The position numbers and the translations under genes were made by a program. Of a stretch of DNA of 64,000 nt, positions 55,943-64,000 are shown in pieces; the stretch's first letter is position 1, and each line of letters starts with the position of its first letter. Source of the DNA: SOKP01 sp048887165 (lineage in GTDB: Archaea; Asgardarchaeota; Lokiarchaeia; Sigyniarchaeales; SOKP01). A model generated the notes under the pieces. That model searched no databases. It was not told where the DNA came from and saw only the letters and a program-made list of their open reading frames with translations. The DNA is taken from contig JBHLJZ010000001.1 in NCBI GenBank assembly GCA_048887165.1, positions 62,001 through 126,000 of the forward strand, read 5' to 3'.

Positions 55943-57244
55943 ATGGATTTAAAAGAAGTATGGTTAGTTGATTATGCGAGGACAGCTTTTTCCCGTTCAA
56001 GACCTAAGCAACCTGAAAGAGACGTCTTCGGTGACCAAAGAGGAGACGAATTAGTCGCTCAATTAATAATGAAATTCTTTGATGAAAAATTAGCAAATAA
56101 AGGAATTGAAAAGAAAGATATTCAAGAAGCTTCAATCGGGACTGCGATGGGAGTACATGAATGCTGGACTTATGGTGGAAGATTACCCTTATTCATGGCT
56201 GAATTTCCAACAGAAACTTCTGCTTTCTTTGTTGATAAACAATGTGGTTCTGCGGGAGCCGGTTTACAATTTTTAGCCATGGAAATTATGTCGGGTTATA
56301 CTACATGCGCCCTCGGGATGGGTGTTGAACATATGACAAGAATACCTATGCAGAATGACTGGATACGTCCTAATTTAGGAATGATGAGTAAAAAAGACAA
56401 ATGGTATAGACCTCAATATGATTTATTAACAACCATTAATATGCTACAAACGGCACAGAAATTATATGAGGAAGAAAGTCCATATATTACAAAAGAAGAT
56501 ATGGATAAATTTGGGGTAAGAAGCCATAATTTAACAGTTGCAAACCAAGAAACAGGATGGTTTAAAGGAGAAATAATACCAATAGAAGGTCATGCCGAGG
56601 GAAATGTTGAAGAACGAATTATGATAGATAAAGACCAAGCGCCAAGAAAATCTACTTTAGAAAAAGTCGCAACCTTACCAAGAATATCAAATCCTTTCTT
56701 CCTAAAACAAAATGCATATGGCGAAGATTTAGGTGGTAGACAAGGATATGAACAACGTGAAGGTACTAAACAAGGTGTAATAACACCAGGAAATTCATCT
56801 CCATTAAATGCTGGGGCAACAGCAGCTATTTTGATGGAAGCTGAAGAAGCTAAGAAAAAAGGAATTGAGCCGATGGCAAGAATAGTCTCCCTTGGTTGGG
56901 CAGGAGTAGATCCTACTGTGATGGGACGTGGACCAGTGCCTGCTTCTCAAATGGCTCTAAAGCATGCTGGATTGACTGCTGACGATATTGATTATTGGGA
57001 GATTAATGAAGCATTTTGTATTGTTGCTTTAAACTGTATGCGAGCACTCAAAATACCTGAAGAAAAAGTTAATGTGATGGGAGGATCAACAGCAATTGGC
57101 CATCCATTAGGATCCACAATGATAAGACTTACAGGTACTTTAGCAAGAATTTTAAAAGACAAAAAGGGTAAATATGGCATCGCTAATGCATGCATTGGTG
57201 GAGGACAAGGTATTGCCATCTTACTTGAAAATTTAAGTGCTTAA
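55943..57244 (+). CDS. Thiolase (acetyl-CoA acetyltransferase family)
   Basis: A 433-residue thiolase. Catalytic residues are Cys 101 in DKQCGSAGAG, His 387 in AIGHPLG and Cys 417 in NACIGGGQG, with the family NEAF motif also present. Degradative and biosynthetic thiolases share these marks; the length, with an insert around residues 150-260, is on the long side. It cleaves or forms 3-ketoacyl-CoA. The upstream region has a GAGGGAT site near the ATG. A poly-T run follows the stop. Confidence 0.9.
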   Translation: MDLKEVWLVDYARTAFSRSRPKQPERDVFGDQRGDELVAQLIMKFFDEKLANKGIEKKDIQEASIGTAMGVHECWTYGGRLPLFMAEFPTETSAFFVDKQCGSAGAGLQFLAMEIMSGYTTCALGMGVEHMTRIPMQNDWIRPNLGMMSKKDKWYRPQYDLLTTINMLQTAQKLYEEESPYITKEDMDKFGVRSHNLTVANQETGWFKGEIIPIEGHAEGNVEERIMIDKDQAPRKSTLEKVATLPRISNPFFLKQNAYGEDLGGRQGYEQREGTKQGVITPGNSSPLNAGATAAILMEAEEAKKKGIEPMARIVSLGWAGVDPTVMGRGPVPASQMALKHAGLTADDIDYWEINEAFCIVALNCMRALKIPEEKVNVMGGSTAIGHPLGSTMIRLTGTLARILKDKKGKYGIANACIGGGQGIAILLENLSA

Positions 57245-57261
57245 ACACAATAAATAAGTTC

Positions 57262-57277
57262 TTTTTTCTTTTTTTCT
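57262..57277 (+). terminator. T-rich terminator after thiolase
   Basis: TTTTTT, two other bases and seven more T begin 18 bases after the thiolase stop. Confidence 0.4.
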
Positions 57278-57439
57278 ATTTTAGAATCCTTATTTAAGAA
57301 TTGTAAAAAGTCTACTAATCAAAATCATTATTAATTGAATTTCTAAATTCTTATTATCGAAATATTTAAATATCAAACGATAACAAATAGACTTACTAAA
57401 AGTTTTAAAAAATAATACAAATAAATAGGTGAAATTACA

Positions 57440-57625
57440 ATGCCGGTATATAAAAGTATTCAGCTTGTTGCAACAAGCGATAAAAATTGGGCTGAAGCAG
57501 TTAAAGCTGGTTATGAAGAAGCAAAAAAAACACTAAGAGGAATTAGAAATATACAAATTATAGAGAGCGATGTTAAGGTAAAAGAAGACCAAGACAAGCT
57601 TATTTACAGAGCATACTTCACTTAG
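57440..57625 (+). CDS. Dodecin-like flavin-binding protein
   Basis: A 61-residue protein of the dodecin family, which forms hollow dodecamers that store flavin. Marks are VYKSIQLVATSDKNWAEAVKAGYEEAKKTL, the N-terminal strand and helix, with the flavin-stacking Trp in KNWAEAV, then IQIIESDVKV and IYRAYFT at the end. GGTGA sits seven bases before the ATG. It is monocistronic by context, with T runs on both sides. A buffer for FMN or riboflavin is likely, since several flavoenzymes are encoded in this window. Confidence 0.88.
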   Translation: MPVYKSIQLVATSDKNWAEAVKAGYEEAKKTLRGIRNIQIIESDVKVKEDQDKLIYRAYFT

Positions 57626-57700
57626 AAGTTTGCGTGAAAAGTGAGGATACAAGTAAACTTTCAAATAGAACGATAAACATCGCCAAATATTCAAATACTC

Positions 57701-57709
57701 TTTTTTTTT
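57701..57709 (+). terminator. Poly-T terminator after dodecin gene
   Basis: Nine T 75 bases after the stop. It lies in a 173-base space shared with the convergent small gene, so other roles are possible. Confidence 0.35.
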
Positions 57710-57798
57710 AACTTTTTGACCTATTCTGGTTGTTTAAATTTATCAAAAGTGAAATCTGAGCAATCTAATCCTTAAAAAAAAATAAATGAATAAAAAAG

Positions 57799-58113
57799 CT
57801 AAAATTTCAAATTATAGAAATTCTTGCCATTTTTTGAATAATAAGAACGCACTCTCAGTTTTTCCCATAGAATTTGACAAGTAGCAAACAAGTTCCTTTT
57901 TTTCTTCTTTTCAAAATCAAAGGAATAATCATTTTTGAGAGGAGACTGTAATAATACAGCATGTCCGTCGATTTTGTTTTTATTCACATTTATAATTAAA
58001 TGAGATTCAATCTTATCATTAACCAATAATAACTCAATAGGATTTAGGCGGGTTAAATCCATAACATTCACAGCAAAAAATTTTATTTCATCTAAATTGT
58101 ATTTTTCACTCAT
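57799..58113 (-). CDS. Small hypothetical protein
   Basis: A 104-residue basic protein (about half beta, half helix) with no recognised motif, beginning MSEKYNLDEIKFFAVNV. A GGAGAGTGA site stands near the ATG. A possible small gene precedes it on the same strand. Confidence 0.5.
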   Translation of the reverse strand: MSEKYNLDEIKFFAVNVMDLTRLNPIELLLVNDKIESHLIINVNKNKIDGHAVLLQSPLKNDYSFDFEKKKKRNLFATCQILWEKLRVRSYYSKNGKNFYNLKF

Positions 58114-58155
58114 TTTAATTTTTCACTCTCCAAAATAATATTAAAAAAATGATGT

Positions 58156-58332
58156 TTATGTATTCCATTTTTGTTTATATTTCTTGGTAAGATAATCTAA
58201 GTTCCTAAGTTGTTCTACGCTAGCATTCATAACACACTTAACCCAGTCCTTAAATCTCCTATATTCAAAGAGTCTTGCACTTAGGCTTTCAAAAGGTATA
58301 TCATACTTAAATAGACGTGATACTTTATTAAT
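58156..58332 (-). CDS. Possible small gene without usual start
   Basis: On the minus strand an open frame of 58 codons reads like protein (for example FEYRRFKDWVKCVMNASVEQL). It ends in TAA at 58156. It has no ATG, GTG or TTG before an internal ATG; the first candidate is ATT at 58332, back to back with the divergent ATG at 58333. It may be a gene with a rare start, a remnant, or chance. It would lie directly upstream of the 104-residue gene. Confidence 0.28.
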   Translation of the reverse strand: MNKVSRLFKYDIPFESLSARLFEYRRFKDWVKCVMNASVEQLRNLDYLTKKYKQKWNT

Positions 58333-58710
58333 ATGATGAAGAAAAAAATCGAGATAAGAATAGAAAATAGAAGGCTTAGGAAAATAAGAGATAATCTAAG
58401 GATTTTGCTTTTAAAAGCAATTTCACGCGAGAGGAGCCTCCTCATGGACGAGCAGGAAAAAATTCTTTATGATGAAAAAGGTAATCCCAAAAAGCTAGAC
58501 CCAGTTGAATCAAAAGAATTTCGTCAATTGCAGAAAAAGTTAGATTATCTTGAGAATTTAAGGCAAAATTCTATTTGCAAGTGTGCAACTTGTAGTGCTA
58601 CCGACAAGAATATGGTTTTCAATCCGGTAATAAAAGCCTGGTTTTGTACTAGGTGTTATCATTTTAATAAAGAATTTTATAAATACTCAGACCCACATCT
58701 TTATCCTTAA
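58333..58710 (+). CDS. Small zinc-ribbon protein with helical N-terminus
   Basis: A 125-residue protein. The first 80 residues are a strongly basic, charged helix pair (KIRDNLRILLLKAISRERS). The end carries a zinc ribbon with CKCATCSATDKN and WFCTRCYHF: two Cys clusters spaced about 22 residues apart. A nucleic-acid-binding or complex-assembly role is likely; no specific family recognised. Confidence 0.6.
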   Translation: MMKKKIEIRIENRRLRKIRDNLRILLLKAISRERSLLMDEQEKILYDEKGNPKKLDPVESKEFRQLQKKLDYLENLRQNSICKCATCSATDKNMVFNPVIKAWFCTRCYHFNKEFYKYSDPHLYP

Positions 58711-58885
58711 TTACCTTTTTTTTATTTCTTTTTGAATGCATTCTTTTTCATATTATTTACTTAAGGTCAAATTAGGAAATCATTTTTAGCAGATTAATTA
58801 AAAATATTTAATTTTTAAATTTTTTAATAAAGAATTTTTTTTCGTCTATATCATTAATTCTTAAATAATTCAATTTTTTATAGTT

Positions 58886-58990
58886 ATGGAATACTTAGAG
58901 ACTTTCTGGGGTTATATTCTCGCGGGGATTATAACTATAATAATTATAATTATTTGCACTACAATTCATAGGAAATTAATAAAGGATTAG
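58886..58990 (+). CDS. 34-residue single-span membrane microprotein
   Basis: ATG at 58886 to TAG at 58990 encodes a short acidic start (MEYLETFWGY), one very hydrophobic helix and a basic end (HRKLIKD). The order acidic-helix-basic gives a clear N-out topology. It ends nine bases before the convergent TPR gene. The 175 bases upstream have no other gene and are T-rich. It could be real or chance; the composition of the AT-rich strand favours Ile codons. Confidence 0.42.
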   Translation: MEYLETFWGYILAGIITIIIIIICTTIHRKLIKD

Positions 58991-58999
58991 AATCTAACT

Positions 59000-59518
59000 T
59001 CATTTACTTTCGAAAAACTCATGTAAGTCTACTCTCTGTTTGAGGTCATTTATTGCTTGTTGAGCATATGTAAAGTTAGGGTCAATATCCAATGCTTTCT
59101 GATAGTATTTTAATGCAGCTTTAAGCTGATTTCTAGCTTCATAAATTAATCCAATGTTGTAAAAGCAGTGTTTATAATCAGGTTTAATTTTTAGTGCAAA
59201 ATTACAAGATTTTAAAGCTTGTTCAAGGTTATTCGTGTTAAAATATGCAATCCCTAGATTATAATGAGCCCGATAATTGTTTGGATCGATATCAATAATT
59301 CTCTTAAAATACTGGATTGCTTTAGAGTATTCTAGAACATATTCGTCATTAAGATAAATACCGTATTTAAATAAAGCATCAATATATATCCTTTTAATTA
59401 TTTCAGAATCAGGGTTAGAATCATATAGGACTTCTAATATAACTATAGCTTCTTCGAACTTTTCATTTTTTATTAAATTTTTTGCAATTTCTAAGCGCTC
59501 AGTATTAGTTTCATCCAA
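59000..59518 (-). CDS. TPR-repeat protein
   Basis: A 172-residue protein built of tetratricopeptide repeats: about four copies of the 34-residue unit. Clear ones are the unit ending AIQYFKRIIDIDPNNYRAHYNLG, the next ending KIKPDYKHCFYNIG, and a third with ALKYYQKALDIDPNFTYAQQ. TPRs bind other proteins. It follows the GNAT-like gene by 37 bases on the same strand. Confidence 0.85.
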   Translation of the reverse strand: MDETNTERLEIAKNLIKNEKFEEAIVILEVLYDSNPDSEIIKRIYIDALFKYGIYLNDEYVLEYSKAIQYFKRIIDIDPNNYRAHYNLGIAYFNTNNLEQALKSCNFALKIKPDYKHCFYNIGLIYEARNQLKAALKYYQKALDIDPNFTYAQQAINDLKQRVDLHEFFESK

Positions 59519-59555
59519 TTAAATTCACATACTTTCTTATTAATTGCATCTTATT

Positions 59556-60011
59556 TTAGATCTGATTTTCATACCAGATAAATTTAGACTTCTTTGCACC
59601 CACTTTCAAGAAAACGCTTCTCAATGCACTATCTGAATCAGGGCAAATAAAATAAACTTTGTCTAATTTAAGTGTCCGTTTGATGTATAGCTGTAACTCT
59701 CGTATTAATTTCTCTTCTATCCCTTTTTTATAAGAATCTTCCTTCCTAGTTAAAATTTGATGAATTATGGCTCGTTCATTTCCTAAATAATCCTTAAATA
59801 AGGTATATGTTCCCCAACCTACAATTTTTCCGTCCTCTTTAGCAACTACCATGGAATTTCTATATTGAAGATCAAGTACTCTTTTATTCAGTTCTTGCTC
59901 GAATTTTTGCCAATGCGAGAAAAAGTAAGACTTATTTTTAATAAAATCATCAAAAATTTCCTTAAGCGCATCTCTATCGACTCTTGGGTCATATCTCTCA
60001 ATCACAATCAT
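59556..60011 (-). CDS. GNAT-like acetyltransferase
   Basis: A 151-residue protein with the alpha-beta order of GNAT enzymes: IERYDPRVDRDALKEIFDDF at the start, VAKEDGKIVGWGTYTLF (strands 2-4), a helix, and a C-terminal FLKVGAKKSKFIWYE. The pyrophosphate-loop motif is weak (KGIEEKLIRELQ), so acetyl-CoA binding is less sure than for the GNAT at 10.5 kb. First gene of a two-gene unit with the TPR protein. Confidence 0.65.
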   Translation of the reverse strand: MIVIERYDPRVDRDALKEIFDDFIKNKSYFFSHWQKFEQELNKRVLDLQYRNSMVVAKEDGKIVGWGTYTLFKDYLGNERAIIHQILTRKEDSYKKGIEEKLIRELQLYIKRTLKLDKVYFICPDSDSALRSVFLKVGAKKSKFIWYENQI

Positions 60012-60173
60012 ATTATTTTTTCACATACAGATGGATCATTTAAATTGTCTTTACTATGATATTTTTTTTAATTTATTATGAAATTATAATATTTGTTCTT
60101 TTCATAATTAATTATTCTTTAATAGAAATGATTTTTTATACTCTTAAATAATTAAATATGATGAATTATGACT

Positions 60174-60179
60174 GGTGAG
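60174..60179 (+). promoter_or_regulatory. Shine-Dalgarno site selecting ATG 60186
   Basis: GGTGAG six bases before ATG 60186 and inside the extension that ATG 60168 would add. It favours the later start. Confidence 0.5.
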
Positions 60180-60185
60180 AAGTCA

Positions 60186-60680
60186 ATGAATTTAAAAATT
60201 CCTTTCAAAAAAGTAAGAAAAGATACTGAAATCCCTCGAACATCGAAACTTGGAGATGCTGGTGCTGATGCTAGAATAATGGGTTTTAAAAAAATTATAA
60301 AAAATGGTAATAAAAAAGAATTAATTGAAATCAAATCTGATTCATATACACTAAAACCATTAGAAAGAATAGGATGTCCATTAGGCTTCGCAACTGCTAT
60401 ACCAAAAGGATTTTACTTTAAAGTTGTACCTCGGAGTGGATTAGCATTATGGGAAGGGATTTCGATAATAAATTCGCCTGGAACGATAGACTCAGGATAT
60501 CGAAACGAATGGATGGCAATAGTTGTGAATTTATCAAATGAGAAAGTTACATTGAAAAAAGGAGATAGAATTTGTCAGATAATTCTAGGGAAAATTTATG
60601 ATTATGATATTGTTGAGACAGACGTCTTACCTAATTCAGAGCGAGGCTTGGGTGGATTTGGTTCAACAGGCAAATGTTAG
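60186..60680 (+). CDS. dut: dUTPase (trimeric dUTP diphosphatase)
   Basis: About 164 residues from ATG 60186 (60168 would add six). It removes dUTP to give dUMP and pyrophosphate, keeping uracil out of DNA. The trimeric-dUTPase motifs occur in order: DAGADARI (motif 1), PRSGLALWEG (2), NSPGTIDSGYRNEW with the catalytic Asp (3), KGDRICQIIL (4) and RGLGGFGSTG (5, glycine-rich tail over the uracil site). The dCTP-deaminase branch is less likely because motif 5 is complete. Confidence 0.92.
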   Translation: MNLKIPFKKVRKDTEIPRTSKLGDAGADARIMGFKKIIKNGNKKELIEIKSDSYTLKPLERIGCPLGFATAIPKGFYFKVVPRSGLALWEGISIINSPGTIDSGYRNEWMAIVVNLSNEKVTLKKGDRICQIILGKIYDYDIVETDVLPNSERGLGGFGSTGKC

Positions 60681-60730
60681 GAACATATACTCAACAATTT
60701 TGCAATTAAGAACTAAATAGAGGAAAAAAT

Positions 60731-61594
60731 TTGAATTCGAAAGAATTAGAAGGAACATCAATAAAATATGGTTCTGTCCAATATACTATGCTAGGTCCAT
60801 TATGGGCACGTGCTATCTATACCCAAAAATACCCAGAATTATTAGATGACAAGAAAGCAGTTGAGATTCATAATAAAATTACTGTAGATCTCTCTGAGAT
60901 GGAAGATTATCTTCAAGAATGGCGTGCGCTTGGTTTAATGATGAGAGCAAAGAGTTTCGATATAGCTTTAATGAAATATCTGGAGAAATATCCTGAAGCG
61001 ACTGTTGTGAACCTTGGTTGTGGCTTAGATACAACTTTTTCTCGTATTGATAATGGTAAAATCAAATGGTACGATCTTGATCTTCCAGAAGCTATAGAAT
61101 ACCGCAAACAATTCATTCATGAATCTTCCCGAAATATATTCATAGCTAAATCAGTTTTAGATTATAGCTGGTTTGATGATATTGAATTTGATCAAAAAAA
61201 GGGTATTTTTTTCATTGCGGGAGGCTTGATTTACTATTTTAATGAAGAAGAAATAAAAGAATTATTCATAAGAATGACACGACGATATCCAGGTGGAGAA
61301 ATAATTTTTGATGCTCTTTCTAAACTTGCGATATGGATCTCAGAAAAAAGGATAAAAAAGTATGTAAAACAAGGTCAAATAAAGAGCGATGAGGTGCCTC
61401 ACGGGACTTTGAGCATAGGTAATCCTAATAATATATTTCCGAAATGGTCAGAAAAGATAAAATTACTAGATTGGCATTTAGGTTGGGATCGTATCCCTCC
61501 GAATCCAGCTTGGGAAAAAAATACTCTTAAAATGATAAAAATGGTGAAATTTTTTAAAACTGCAAAAATTGTCTTATTGCAGTTCATTAAATAG
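60731..61594 (+). CDS. LCM-type SAM-dependent methyltransferase
   Basis: A 287-residue methyltransferase. The SAM loop is VVNLGCGLDTTFSRI, followed by the acidic WYDLDLPEAIEYRK, the pattern of the leucine carboxyl methyltransferase/TcmP-like family, which methylate carboxyl or hydroxyl groups. FIAGGLIYYFNEEEIKELF is a further family mark. The start is TTG with an AGAGG site in front. It lies 50 bases after dut. Confidence 0.83.
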   Translation: MNSKELEGTSIKYGSVQYTMLGPLWARAIYTQKYPELLDDKKAVEIHNKITVDLSEMEDYLQEWRALGLMMRAKSFDIALMKYLEKYPEATVVNLGCGLDTTFSRIDNGKIKWYDLDLPEAIEYRKQFIHESSRNIFIAKSVLDYSWFDDIEFDQKKGIFFIAGGLIYYFNEEEIKELFIRMTRRYPGGEIIFDALSKLAIWISEKRIKKYVKQGQIKSDEVPHGTLSIGNPNNIFPKWSEKIKLLDWHLGWDRIPPNPAWEKNTLKMIKMVKFFKTAKIVLLQFIK

Positions 61595-61701
61595 ATAAAA
61601 CTTCTAATTATTCTTCTTTTAAAAAAATTCAAATTCTTAGCTTAATTTTCTTAATCATTCTATAACATGGATTTTCAATTTTACAAATTTAGGTCTAATA
61701 T

Positions 61702-63213
61702 TTGTCTCAAAATAATAAAAAGCTTCCGAATAAAGATCATTTCTTATATCCTATATTAAATCCAAAAAGTATTGCTATCTTTGGAGCGAATAATAACTTA
61801 TTAACTACAATGGGTTCAATGCAATTGAGAAATATTCGTTCTGGAGGTGGCCTAGAGAGTAATATATATCCCATACATCCAAAATTAGAAGTTGTTCAAG
61901 GTTATAGAGCGTATAAATCTGTTATGGATTTACCAATTATTCCAGAAATGGCATTTCTAATCTTACCAACAAAGATTGTGCCGAATGTAATGGAAGAATG
62001 TGGTCAAAAGGGAATTAAAAATCTTCTTATTACTTCTGGAGGATTTAGAGAGAGCGGATCTGATGGTATCGAATTATCAAAGAAAATTGATGAGATTGCT
62101 CAAAAATATGGTATAAGATTTATAGGCCCTAATTGTCTGGGAATCTATAATGGTTGGTATGGATACCCCAAAAAAGAAAATGCGTATTTTAATACTTTTT
62201 GGCCTTATGCTATACCAAAAAGAGGAAATGTTTCTATTATAAGTCAATCAGGTACAGTTGCTGGTCAAACATTTTGGCATGCTAAAGAATTCGGACTTAA
62301 AATAAGTAAATCATTATCCGTTGGAAATGAAAGAAATATTGATATTGTAGATTGTTTAGAGTATCTGAAAGATGATCCTCAAACAGATGTAATTGGGTTA
62401 TATATTGAAGAAATTAAGAGAGGGAAAGAATTCATAAGTATTACTAAAGAAATCACTCTAAATAAACCAATTGTAGCTATATACGCAGGCGGAACTAAAG
62501 CTGCAATAAGATCTATTATGAGTCATACAGGGTCAATAGGGGGTAGTCAAAAAATCTACAATGCTGTTTTTAAAGAAACAGGAATAATCTCAACAGACCA
62601 GATAATGGAATTTCTTCACTATTTAAGAACATTTTCATTTGCAAAACATTATAATGTCTTTCCAAAAGGAAATAGAGTAGCGATTGTCACCGATTCAGGG
62701 GGTAGTGGAAGTATGATGGCTAAAACAGCCGAAATTTATGGGTTAGATGTACCAGAGTTTTCACACAATCTAAAAACAGAGATCTCAGAATTAATACCTT
62801 CTACTGCAAGTGCAAATAATCCTATAGATGTGACTTTTGATGTTAATTTTATTAATTTATTCTATAAATTTCCTAAAATTCTGATGAAATCAAAAGAAGT
62901 AGATAGTGTAATTGTATATGGAGTTTTTGATTTTGATGATGTAATAGACACAATGGAGAGTTCAGGTATGATTATTAGTGAAGAAATGAAAAGTATGAAA
63001 GATCTGATAGATAACGCAGTATTAAGACCAATCAAACGACTTATGACGAAATATTCTACACCTGTTTTTTATGCAGGCCCGTTTTCTTATAAGTATACAT
63101 GGTATCAAAAATTCCTCTCTTATGATGTACCGATTTTTGAGTTATGGGATCTTCCTACAAAATGCCTCTCAGTTCTAGCAAAATATTCAGAATATCGAAA
63201 TAAATTAACCTAA
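61702..63213 (+). CDS. NDP-forming acyl-CoA synthetase, alpha-type subunit
   Basis: A 503-residue protein of the ADP-forming acyl-CoA synthetase group, which makes ATP from acyl-CoA. The CoA-binding Rossmann domain has SIAIFGANNN near the start; GPNCLGI and SQSGTVAGQTF mark the ligase domain. The phospho-transfer His is His 275 in MSHTGSIGGS. The ATP-grasp (beta) part is not included and no beta gene lies within the window, so it may be encoded elsewhere. The last 200 residues have the second CoA-ligase-like domain (TDSGGSGSMMAKTAE). TTG start. Confidence 0.83.
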   Translation: MSQNNKKLPNKDHFLYPILNPKSIAIFGANNNLLTTMGSMQLRNIRSGGGLESNIYPIHPKLEVVQGYRAYKSVMDLPIIPEMAFLILPTKIVPNVMEECGQKGIKNLLITSGGFRESGSDGIELSKKIDEIAQKYGIRFIGPNCLGIYNGWYGYPKKENAYFNTFWPYAIPKRGNVSIISQSGTVAGQTFWHAKEFGLKISKSLSVGNERNIDIVDCLEYLKDDPQTDVIGLYIEEIKRGKEFISITKEITLNKPIVAIYAGGTKAAIRSIMSHTGSIGGSQKIYNAVFKETGIISTDQIMEFLHYLRTFSFAKHYNVFPKGNRVAIVTDSGGSGSMMAKTAEIYGLDVPEFSHNLKTEISELIPSTASANNPIDVTFDVNFINLFYKFPKILMKSKEVDSVIVYGVFDFDDVIDTMESSGMIISEEMKSMKDLIDNAVLRPIKRLMTKYSTPVFYAGPFSYKYTWYQKFLSYDVPIFELWDLPTKCLSVLAKYSEYRNKLT

Positions 63214-63365
63214 TTTCAATAATTTTATCCTATTAATTTTAGGATTTATATAAGATAATGGTACGAATTAATTTTTATCTAAATCATAATTTATTTATAA
63301 TACATATTTGGATTATTAAATTATAAAATTCTTAAAAAAAAAAGTAATTATTAATCTTGAATGAA

Positions 63366-64000
63366 ATGAAATACAGAATATTAGCAGAAAATGCAAATGA
63401 TATGTTGATAGTTTTAGCAACTGATTTTAAAATAGAATACATTAATGAAAAAGTCCATCAAAAGATAATGGGTTATACTTTCGATGATCTTAAAAACAAA
63501 AATATAATGGATCTAATACACCCAGATGATTTTGAAAAAATCCAAAAGACTTTTAATCAGGCTATTAATAAAGGAGAAGGTTTTTTACAAGCACGAATTA
63601 AACATAAAAATGGAACCTATATTTGGACGGAAAGTAATGGTAAGAAATTTATTGACGAAGATGGTAAACCTAAGTTTATGATTATAGTAAGGGATATTAC
63701 CGAACGTAAAAACAATGCTCAAACAATTAAAGAATCTGAAGAGAGATATAGAGATTTAGCTGATTCTTTACCAGAAGTTATATTTGAAATAGATTTAGAT
63801 TATAGAATTACATATACAAATACAGCCGCCTCTAAAAAATTCGGGTATTCTGAAGAAGAATTTAAGAAAGGACTCAAGGTATTTCAATTCTTAGCTCCTG
63901 AAGATAAAGATTTCATTTTAGGAAACTTAAAGAGTGTAATAAATGGAGATTATGTAGAACCACTAATTATAAAATTAAAGAAAAAAGATGGTACGTTTTT
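63366..64000 (+). CDS. PAS-domain sensor protein, 3' end outside window
   Basis: The frame from ATG 63366 (TTG at 63357 is also in frame) is open to the end of the window, 211 codons. It carries two PAS domains: residues about 1-120, ending in the PAC pattern FMIIVRDITERKN, and a second from about 130 (DLADSLPEVIFEIDLDYRITYTN) to the edge. PAS repeats of this type sit in signalling histidine kinases; the output domain is not visible. No membrane segment is seen, so it may be a cytosolic sensor of redox state or a ligand. Confidence 0.82.
   Translation, partial: MKYRILAENANDMLIVLATDFKIEYINEKVHQKIMGYTFDDLKNKNIMDLIHPDDFEKIQKTFNQAINKGEGFLQARIKHKNGTYIWTESNGKKFIDEDGKPKFMIIVRDITERKNNAQTIKESEERYRDLADSLPEVIFEIDLDYRITYTNTAASKKFGYSEEEFKKGLKVFQFLAPEDKDFILGNLKSVINGDYVEPLIIKLKKKDGTF

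Noticed and set aside
1..64000. CRISPR array, transposase or integrase, rRNA
   Set aside because: No regular direct repeats with spacers, no transposase or integrase motifs, and no rRNA-like sequence were seen on either strand.

Overview
The window is 64 kb of AT-rich, gene-dense archaeal DNA, most likely from an Asgard archaeon of the Lokiarchaeota type. The signs are an Arf-like small GTPase in one operon with a longin/roadblock-like winged-helix protein (36.7-37.8 kb), a second longin-like protein (22.1 kb), a secreted protein ending in an IPGYE membrane anchor of the Loki-CTERM kind (32.2 kb), the archaeal families Nre, DUF2070 and PAC2, and Shine-Dalgarno sites of the GGTGA type. The placement is inferred from gene content; no rRNA is present. 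A run of exactly 100 N at 50254-50353 shows that this is a scaffolded draft assembly, probably a metagenome bin.

Layout. 0-1 kb: the end of a cut gene and a second gene, both coiled coil plus winged helix. 1.2-6.5 kb: a probable operon of two extracytoplasmic sulfite-oxidase-fold-like proteins followed by an ECF vitamin transporter of YkoE-YkoD-YkoC type (S component, fused double ATPase, T component). 6.4-18.2 kb: a membrane-bound alpha/beta hydrolase, a MoxR ATPase/VWA pair, a GNAT enzyme, a heterodimeric ABC exporter, a coiled-coil protein, and a minus-strand MscS-CorA pair. 18.4-31.7 kb: mainly metabolic genes: DMT transporter, zinc-free MDR oxidoreductase, Nre repair protein, longin-like protein, nitronate monooxygenase-like enzyme, membrane amidohydrolase, DUF362 ferredoxin protein, and a membrane protein/acyl-CoA ligase/KAS III-like operon. 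31.8-41.9 kb: surface protein, MFS carrier, RNA m5C methyltransferase, a duplicated-domain protein, the GTPase operon, DUF2070, a zinc-ribbon membrane protein and PAC2. 42-50.2 kb: an old-yellow-enzyme type reductase, a nucleotidyltransferase-like protein, two helical unknowns, an MFS-coiled-coil fusion and an Asp/Glu racemase homologue. After the gap: tRNA-Ala(GGC), a 1315-residue membrane subtilase with a zinc-ribbon tail, purE-rpiA, thiolase, dodecin, small zinc-ribbon, TPR and GNAT proteins, dUTPase, an LCM-type methyltransferase, an NDP-forming acyl-CoA synthetase subunit, and the start of a PAS sensor.

The thiolase, both acyl-CoA synthetases, the KAS III-like enzyme and the dienoyl-CoA-reductase-like flavoenzyme point to active acyl-CoA chemistry. 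The most notable general signal is translational. At least two clear genes (EcfA at 3760 and CorA at 16510) carry an essential or conserved N-terminus with no upstream ATG, GTG or TTG, but with an ATT or ATA triplet at the normal distance behind a GGTGA site; a VWA gene at 9408 may be a third case.
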